Origin: Isoetes taiwanensis
Taxonomy: Eukaryota > Streptophyta > Lycopodiopsida > Isoetales > Isoetaceae
NCBI GenBank assembly: GCA_021234155.1
Contig: JAJEKV010000001.1
Coordinates: 36,440,826-36,504,825, forward strand
Direction of reading: 5' to 3'
DNA length: 64,000 nucleotides
The notes below the pieces were generated by a model. It was not told the DNA's origin, searched no databases, and saw nothing but the letters and a program-made list of their open reading frames with translations. Position 1 is the stretch's first letter. The number at the start of each line of letters is the position of its first letter. The position numbers were made by a program, and so were the translations under genes. Shown here one piece after another: positions 56,869 through 64,000 of the stretch.

Positions 56869-59055
56869 TGATATGCTTTACACTTGTTGATAGGTTTGGC
56901 ACCCATGGTGCATTGAGAGGTCCTTGAGAAAAAACTCTCAGCAAATGTGCATACTTGAATTTGTTTTCCACTTGGTGCCTAAGACAAGACAAAATTTTCC
57001 ATAGCTCTCACATGAACTTGTTTTTTACTTGTTGGTGACAAAGGCATCCCCCTATGAATTTGTTTTTTATTTGATGCATCTAGGTGCATTGAATATCCAT
57101 GCATACTTTACACTTTCTATCCCTATTTATTTTACATAGCCTTATGAAATGCATGGTTGCCAAGTGGTGGCCTATGCCTTTAGTAGCTTGCATGCACTCT
57201 AGCTACTTTTCTCACATTGGATATGGCAAAAAGGGATCCTACAAAGTAGGATTCGCATGCATGAATTATAAGGCACCCGAAGATGGATTCGTTGCCACAA
57301 TATCCTTTTAGCTCCATGTATCTTGAATATACATGCATGCATGTTTGCCATACGTTAGCATTTCCTTTGCACTAACCATAATGTTACATAGAAGCCATGA
57401 CAAAGATGGCTCTACATAGGTACATTTTATATGCAATGCAAATGCAGGATGCAAAAAGATGGAGAAATCATTTGAAGAAGGGCTGGGCTTATCACTTTGG
57501 AAAGGGTTTTTTCCCAAATACAAGGTATTTTGTTAACTTTTTGAACGAAGGTCTAGGGGAAAATACCCGATGGCTTATTATGGTGTAGGAAATCAGTAGC
57601 ATGTTACTATCATTTACCTTTGATGCCCTAAACAGTTTCGTTACCCTAAAAAGTTTCTGACCTAGCACAGCCGCTTCCTTTTGGCGCTGTTCTATCATCC
57701 ATGAAGCCGCTTCAAGCTCAACCATATTTATCTTATACTCCATTTCCTTGTATCTGATGGAGGCGATGTGGCTTTACAAAATGATTTGACTATTCCACAT
57801 GGTATTCATGCTGCTGGAAACAGGTTTTGAATCACACTTCATTTTATCTCATTGATTCCATTATCTAGAAATATGCTCTGTGGCTACTCGTAGAGATGTA
57901 CAGTCTTGTAAAAATGCTGTGAGCACTTGGCTTTTTAATCTATTCTTTGTCATAACTTGTTGAATATGTTGAACTGGTTTATTGGTTTATGAACTATTTC
58001 CTTCACTTAACTGCACTATTTCACACATTTTTTGTAGCAGAACAAGTCCCTAGCACTTGTTTATCTCTGCTTTGAGCCTATAGACAGTTTGTCTTTACTC
58101 GATTTGTGTTCAATATCCTATCCATTTTCTGTAGATTCTAACTTTGGGCAAAGGGTTACAAAGGGTGATCGGTTATAAACCGAGAGGACCCAATGTACCT
58201 TTTGGCCCTTGCTTTATTACCCTTATCAGGCTAACAAAGTATTGTTTGGCTGCAGGTACGCGGGTCCTCTCTTCCCTTTGTATCTCATTTGCTTCGCTTA
58301 GTTTATTGTCTGCCGAAGATGGATGTGGAGAGTTAGCTCGTCAAATGGAACTATCATGGGAGCTGCCTACATTATAAAGACTGCTGAATAGAATTAATCA
58401 TTGCATTAAAACATCTCCAGGTTTTTATTATGAAAGTAAATTTCTGAGCAAGCTAAGGTATGCAGCTCGCAGGTTATATTCATGATGCCTTTATTGTGAA
58501 CAATCTAGAAGTAGAGTCTGAATAACAGTCTGCCTATGATTATTGATTTCATTGTCCTTCTACATTCGTGCATTTGCTGGAATAATATCCAGAACAATAC
58601 TGCATCAGTGGCTTAACAGAGCAGTGATGTTCTTGTCTTAAGCTTTTGTCTTTGTGCATTAAATCTTACAATTTGTGGCTGGATTTGTGGCTGCTCTCTC
58701 TTGTAAATTTGAGTAATACAAAAGATTTTTTTCCATTGTTTTAAAATAGACGTATGTTGTAAGTGGCCACATTGAATATTTGACATCTGTATTTGGTTGC
58801 CTGTTAACCTGATCTTAAAACAGTGTATCCAGAAACAAGAGATATTGGATACTTGCATTATGGTGAAACTTGTTCGCTTGATGGCCTGGTTTGAAAAGAA
58901 TGTACATGGTCTTGCAATGGCTACATTTGTTGTTTGACAGAAAGGGATTTAAGACTATTGGAACATAAGTACTAGACTTGGATGAATTTTCTTGTCTGGA
59001 TTGATAATACGGTGGAAGGATTGACTGAAGCCGATGTTTGACCTAGGAGTCTAGG
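56867..59055. other. Single-copy-looking stretch with candidate exon
   Basis: This stretch is not part of the composite repeat. A minus-strand frame at 57743-57630 (MEYKINMVELEAASWMIEQR, then QKEAAVLGQKLFRVTKLFRA, SK) ends in a GTAAATG donor-like site and has amphipathic, exon-like composition. I do not recognise it. The plus-strand frame 58144-58377 has no recognisable domain. The remainder is AT-rich. Confidence 0.4.
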
Positions 59056-59446
59056 TTTTTTTTTTTTTTTTTTTTAAACATTGCCTTATCTGTGAGCCAT
59101 CGATGAACGGCATCTTCCTGGCTTTGTTTGACCGTGTTACGTTGTGGATCATATCAATATTAGCCAAGTCTTTTGTCACTACATTATGTGGGTTTATGGT
59201 GAACGGAATATTTCTGGCATAATATGACATTTCGTATCGCCAAAAAAATGACATGGCATGAAATTTCCTAAGGTCTCCTTCTGAGATGAAAAATGAAGTA
59301 CCCAAAGAAATGACATGACATTTCCGTGACCGTGACCGTGGTCTTATATAAGGTGACCGTAGTCTTATATAAGGTGACCGTGTGGGATGACCATGGTCTT
59401 ATTTTTGTGGTCTTATATAAGGTGACCATGTGGGATGACTATGTTA
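59056..59446 (-). repeat. Composite repeat: cassettes interrupted by LINE c
   Basis: This is the inverted counterpart of 1240-1640, with a T-run at 59055-59074 and TATATAAG boxes at 59346 and 59370. It is continued on the other side of LINE c at about 61300. Confidence 0.75.
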
Positions 59447-59597
59447 TGTTTTTTTTTTTGAAGGATGAAACTAAGTAATATTAATATAGAGTAAGTACAG
59501 GAAGAGCGATACCAGGGTACCCCTGCCAAAACATGAGCGAGCACCCACACATCACATATACCTACCTACGACTCATGGGATAAATCTGCCAATGCTA

Positions 59598-59972
59598 TCA
59601 ACAATGAAAAGGGTCCTTTCCCACCTGTTGACTCTGAAGCGAGGTGTGAAAGAGGCGCTGGACCCATTGCCATGCCGGCTGAATGTCCGCGCAGAGAAAC
59701 ATGCAATGCTCTAGGGTCTCCGCATAGGCACCACATATTGGACACCTGTCGCTGATCCGCGGATTGATCCTGTGCACCCACGTGTTCACCCTCAGGGACC
59801 GGTGCACTATCTGCCATAGTAGCACCCGGATCCTGGGGGGCGAGATTGGGTTCCACACCCACCTCCAAATGCTGCCCCAGTCATCTCCTGGCACCTGGAG
59901 ACTCCAACCGTTCGAGGGAGGCAACTCATCCTGAATAGCCAAAAGCTCATAGCAAGACTTCACGAAATTCAA
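59598..59972 (-). pseudogene. LINE c zf-RVT domain
   Basis: The frame reads PPRIRVLLWQIVHRSLRVNT, then ISDRCPICGAYAETLEHCMF, LCADIQPAWQWVQRLFH. It contains the intact CPIC...HC...C zinc-binding pattern of plant L1 ORF2, which is partly damaged in element b. It is cut short at 59622 by the internal deletion. Confidence 0.85.
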
Positions 59973-60236
59973 GGGGTCAACTTTTGGATGACAACTCTAT
60001 ACCCGCCCTGACGCCTGCGGGGGATTCAGCGGTAGAGCATTAGCCACCCGTGCCCAAATAGCGCAGTCCCGTTCCTGAAGTCGGAACTTGTGGCGGAAAA
60101 GCTGCCAGGGTGCAAGCTGCCCATCAATATACCAATCCCCCACTGCCAGAACCCCACGATGTGCCCATCTGCGCTGGACCCGGGGATCGACAGATGCGGC
60201 CAGCACCTGAGGTGCGGCACCAGGGCCGAGCGGGAT

Positions 60237-61202
60237 TCACCATGGCGATGCGTCTAACTGAATACTACTGGCGGCGTCAATGGCAAACAGCGGGCGGACC
60301 TGCTTCCAGGCGCGCAAGAGCCCCTTCAGGAAGGGAGAGGCGTTAACATATGGCCTGATATCTGCAAATAACGCCCATGGAAGCCGCGCAGGCACGGACG
60401 GCTTACGGAAAACAATCGAGTGAAAAAGCGACTGATGAAGCAAGACCATGCCTGGGGAATCAAGCGCATCCTCCAGGATCGCGAACACGAACTTGGACAA
60501 CAGGACCTTGCCATGGAGCGAGAGGTCCAAGAAACCGAGTCCCCCCGCAGCTTTGGGGCGCACACATTTCCACCAGGCCACCTTGACAACCGCCCCTTCC
60601 TCATTGCCACCCCATACAAAGTTACGAACCATAGAGGAAATTTCCCAAACCTTGCTCTCTGGCGCAAGGATAATGGATGCCATATAAATATGCGTGGAGC
60701 ACAAAACGGACTTCGCCACCGTGACCCTACCAGCCATGAAAAGCTTCCCCCCTTTCCACCAGTTAAGGTGCCGACGCAGCCCCACCAGAATGTCCACCCA
60801 AATGCCTGCCACCGAAATGTCGATGCCGAACGGGATCCCCAAAAGCTTAGAGCATCTGCCCTGCGGCTGCGTCCGCCAAGGAAATTGGGACACGACCACA
60901 GGCATGGGATTTGCCGCCGGCCATAACGCCGAGCACTTCGACCAATTCATAAGACAACCCGAGGCAAGAGAGAATGCGTCCAGCAACTCTTTCGTGTTTA
61001 ACATATTCCTTTCATCAGCCTGTAAGAAAAGGAAAGAGTCATCAGCGTACTGACTCCCAATCTGCTGTGACCCATCTGCCATCCTCAACCCCTCCACAAC
61101 ACCCGCCTCCACCGCCGAGATCAAGAACTGCGAGAGGGCCTCTGCCACAATGGTAAATAGGAAGGGCGCCAACGGGCATCCCTGGCGAACTCCACGTCCC
61201 AC
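60237..61202 (-). pseudogene. LINE c reverse transcriptase, C-terminal half
   Basis: The 321-codon frame is uninterrupted: GRGVRQGCPLAPFLFTIVAE, IGSQYADDSFLFLQ (YADD catalytic site), SKLLGIPFGIDISVAGIW, HLNWWKGGKLFMAGRVTVAK and VRNFVWGGNEEGAVVKVAWW. The corresponding part of element b has several frame breaks, so c was probably copied from a better-preserved source. The N-terminal fingers and palm start are missing. Confidence 0.9.
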
Positions 61203-61663
61203 ACTAAAGACCGGCGATGACTCACCATGACATAGGACAATGGCCTTCTATCCGCCGGCACCTTACAAGACACCTTGCTGAGCACAACCTCCTCCATATG
61301 TTGTAGCCACATCTTTTGTCATTACATTATGTGGGTTTTTTTTGGTTTTTTTTTTTCAACGTTACCTTACCTGCGAGCCATCGATGAACAAAATATTCCT
61401 GGCATTATTTTATATAGAAACTGGTGTGGGATGACCGTGTTACGTTGTGGATCAATATCAATATTAGCCAAGTCTTTTGTCTATGTGGGTTTATGGTGAA
61501 CGAAATATTCCTGGCATTGTACTATTAATGTTTTGCCCAAAAAAATAACATGGCATTTCCTATGGTCTCTATTGGATATATGGTCTGAAAAGAGCATTGC
61601 CATAATAAATATACACTTTTTACAAGACCATGGTCCCAAACTCATGCATTTATACAAGACATA

Positions 61664-61914
61664 TCACATACTACGGTCATGTTGCAGCGTTAGAGGCCCG
61701 GCTTCAAGAGAACTACTGAAATGGCTATGCACCTTATGCCTTTCCTTCCCAGTCTGATCTAAAAGGGTTGATTCAAACAAAGCCCTCACATCTGTACCCT
61801 CACTCAAAAGTGTGTTGAACACAGATACACATAAAAAGTCTTCGGTCTCTTTTCCATCGGGATAGAAATATATAGCCCACTCATGGCCCCCCAACCGTGA
61901 ATATCTCGCTAGCA
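61664..61914 (-). pseudogene. BPM-type MATH domain fragment, copy F, joined to charged ORF
   Basis: The minus-strand frame reads [55 protein letters not shown] and [14 protein letters not shown] stop. At about 61914 the fragment is cut inside GCTAGCGAG and joined to the charged ORF of copy 3. The charged ORF reads in frame into [10 protein letters not shown] of the MATH fragment, then terminates because of the shared +1 G. Confidence 0.87.
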
Positions 61915-62395
61915 ATGTCTTTTTGCTTCTTGACGTTGACAAAGTCAAGCATATCTCCATGTTCCTCTAGTCTTGGCAAGTCTTCGTCAAACAATTCCTC
62001 AAGGGTTTGAGAGCCTCCAACACTTTGCCAGTCGTAGATATCCCCTTTTCTTTGCTTCAAGTCATCTTCTTGTGATGGAGAAATGAAATTTCCTTGGGCC
62101 AACAAGTCATCCAACATGGCAACTTCTTCCTCAAAAAACAACATACCTTTCTGTTGCTCCAAATAGCTGAATTCCTCCGTCATCTTCATTTTTGTGGACT
62201 TCGCCATATTCTTCAACTTATTGAGAAGCTCAACCTTAGCCCTATTCTTTTGAATTCCTCTATCTTCTCTATCTCTTCAAGCTTCTTTTTTGTGTTCTTC
62301 ATTTTTCTAGACTTTTTAACACCTTCACCCTTTGCCGTCTTGCTCTTCTTAAGAGCTTCACCCCGCTTTGCCATCTTCATTTCCGTGTTCTTCAT
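61915..62395 (-). pseudogene. Charged repeat protein of the composite element (copy 3, truncated)
   Basis: The Met at 62395 starts the usual MKNTEMKMAK. A small deletion removes the first SYLEQKN segment and shifts the frame (62213-62395 and 61881-62216 are different frames). The second frame covers EEFSYLEQQKGMLFFEEEVA and one LEELFDEDLP repeat, ending VKKQKD at the MATH junction. The remaining repeats and the Dof finger are absent. Confidence 0.7.
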
Positions 62396-62505
62396 TTTGG
62401 CTGACCGTGTTCTTATATAGGCTGACCGAGTGGAATAACCGTGTAGGATGACCCGGCTTGACCGCGTGAGATGACCGCGTCGTGTGCGATGACCGAGTGG
62501 GATTT
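62396..62505 (-). promoter_or_regulatory. TGACCGNG array with TATA box (copy 3)
   Basis: About eight TGACCGTG/AG/CG-type octamers and a TTATATAGG box lie upstream of the truncated charged ORF, in the same order as at 55117-55250 but with one TATA unit fewer. Confidence 0.55.
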
Positions 62506-64000
62506 TTTTTGCAATGTTGAGACATCTATGAACGGAATATTCTTGGCATTGCTCCATAACCATGATTTATTCTCTTCATGATTGCTCCATAACCATGATT
62601 TATTCTCACTGGCTGAAGAGAGCTTGGGACCTATTTCAGCCTTGGAAATGAACATCTTCCACAATCTTGGCCTTCAAATTGGAATATACATGAGTTTGCA
62701 GTTTAGTCAAAGCTCTCTGTCTTGTAGCCAGTTTCTGTCATAGCTTTCTGTCTTGTAGCAAGTTCCGTCGTCATGATTTTGTTTCTTGCTCCATTCGAGA
62801 GCTCAAAATGCCTATTTTGAATGAAAATGATCTTGATCTGGAAGCCTGTGACAAAGATCTAGAAACTAGGTTTTTTCGTAATGGGGATTCACCCTAAGCA
62901 TTCGTTTTAGTTGGAAGGCTCAATGACACAATTTTATACTTTGTGAGATACACTACAATAAGAATACAGACCTCCAATTCTGACAACTTTTTTATTGATT
63001 TGCCTATGGTGCTACGTGCTCTTAAATTAGTAGAAAAAATAATTTCCTCAGGAACTGTAGCTTTCTCTTGGATATTTTCAGAACATTATACGGCAATGAA
63101 TGATAGCTTTCTCTTGGACATTTTCAGAACATTATACTGCAATAAATGCTTGCGCATTTTGAACGTACCCATAAATCATGGCAGTAACAACAGTAAGAAC
63201 CCTTAACATTATAGCTTTATTTGGTTTCAGCACTTTGGTATAGAGGGCAACCCTTTGTTGCAAAAACAACTTGTTTAAAAGAGAGAAAAATAGGTCAGTT
63301 TTCTATCCTCCATCAAAGAATAGAAAGAAATGAAAATGGCATACGGATGCATGGCCACGTTAACTACAACTTTTAATCTTCCTCACTTTTTGTTGTTAGC
63401 TTGGCGTCAAAAGGTATAAAGGGTGGGAAGGAACAATCGGAGCTATGGGAAAAAAATTTGGACCATTTCTTGATTTATACGTGTCATCCTTGCGCAGGAG
63501 CCATGCTAATTTTCTCCGTATTGTTCCAATTTCATCGGATGTCCAGAAGAACATTAGAAATTTTGAAATTGAGCTTTTTATATGCCTTGTGAATTCCCAT
63601 TTATTCCTGTGCGAGATATGTTATGGCTAGTGCAAAGTAAGTCTCTCTGTGTTTTAGGGTTTTTTTCATTTAGGGTGCGATGGATCTCTTCTTTCTTTTT
63701 CCTCACGATTAGCTCAGAAACACAGTACGAACTGGGTTCCAACACATTTGGGGATTCTTGTCTTTGGAGCACCTTATTATTGTGCTGACGCTTCAAAGAG
63801 AGACCCTTGCTATATTGTACAAAGCTTTTACTCATCTGCAATTTTCTGGATGCAAAGAGCTTGTCTCTTGTCTTAAGGTTCTCTGAAACATCACTCCATT
63901 GCGACAAGGCACAGCTTCGCCATCTTCTCCTGCTTCACCGTGACCATGGTCTTATATAAGGTGACCGTGTGGGATGAGCGTGTTACGTTGTAGCCACATC
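62506..64000 (-). repeat. Composite repeat: spacer, U6 block and upstream frame (right arm, copy 5)
   Basis: This is the inverted counterpart of 1690-3130 and closely similar to 55261-56790. The open frame at 63907-63578 (MSQWSDVSENLK) and the TATA cassette near 63955 are present. The unit runs off the right edge of the window. Confidence 0.75.
63450..63552 (-). ncRNA. U6: U6 snRNA-like gene, copy 5
   Basis: This is the copy closest to canonical plant U6: GACATCCGAT, TTGGAACAATACGGAGA, TTAGCATGG, CTCCTGCGCAAGGATGACAC, GAAATGGTCC and a seven-T terminator. The 5' stem-loop is still GTTCTTCTGGAC and the ACAGAGA box is still ACGGAGA. The TATA box CATATAAAAA is intact, and the upstream element reads CTCGCACAG. 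Confidence 0.86.

Larger units (their letters stand above)
59447..61300 (-). mobile_element. L1-type LINE (element c), 5'-truncated, with internal deletions
   Basis: This is the same family as element b, starting at the minus-strand 3' end with poly(A) (T on plus, 59450-59459) and reaching back to the RT region. Compared with b, about 220 bases are missing near 59622 and about 570 bases near 61242. The flanks are halves of one composite-repeat cassette, with TATGTT near both ends as the probable short target duplication. Confidence 0.88.

Overview
This is nuclear DNA of a land plant. The coding and RNA families I recognise are an enolase of the plant ENO3 type, plant-type U6 snRNA, the MATH domain of plant BTB/POZ-MATH (BPM) proteins, a Dof-type zinc finger, Ty3/gypsy and L1-type retroelements, and spliced exons with GT-AG borders. 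I cannot fix the lineage. The density of nested, decayed retroelements suggests a large, repeat-rich genome. There are no operons, and little here is likely to encode an intact host protein.

Layout. 1-1200 holds the 5' part of an enolase gene on the minus strand. 1200-20522 is a left repeat arm in plus orientation and 44750-64000 is a right repeat arm in minus orientation. They are built from the same modules: a TATA-box/TGACCGTG promoter-like cassette, a U6 snRNA-like gene with its own upstream elements (5 copies), a spacer of about 0.9 kb, and then one of two cargoes. Cargo one is a fragment of a BPM gene, the MATH domain (6 copies). Cargo two is a charged ORF with LxELFDEDLP repeats followed by a Dof-type zinc finger (3 copies). 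The longest matched pair is 14489-20522 (+) against 50182-about 56215 (-), a 6-kb inverted duplication that also carries, on the opposite strand, pieces of an unidentified spliced gene. Later insertions interrupt the arms: an L1-type LINE split MATH copy A (about 3700-8925), a truncated gypsy element with one LTR lies at 11578-14488, a 512-bp foldback lies at 10432-10943, and a truncated LINE lies at 59447-61300.

The centre (20523-44750) is mostly AT-rich sequence with a degenerate minisatellite (22930-24060), LINE fragments, a 93-nt hairpin, and a gypsy element lacking recognisable LTRs (about 30523-34700). It also holds a spliced gene on the minus strand (34869 to about 44600) from a plant family of unknown function with WSDG..QFK and HGKG motifs. 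That gene carries a nonsense codon and frameshifts, and a 6.3-kb LINE with a 13-bp target-site duplication sits inside one of its exons.

The most notable item is the composite repeat family itself. It is a multi-kilobase, multicopy unit that has picked up a U6 snRNA gene, a BPM MATH fragment and a Dof-finger ORF behind TATA-box cassettes. Shared defects (one extra base in the MATH fragment, ACGGAGA in place of ACAGAGA in U6) indicate that each was captured once and then amplified. No transposase for this family is visible in the window, so it looks non-autonomous. All family assignments were made by reading the sequence by eye, without database searches.
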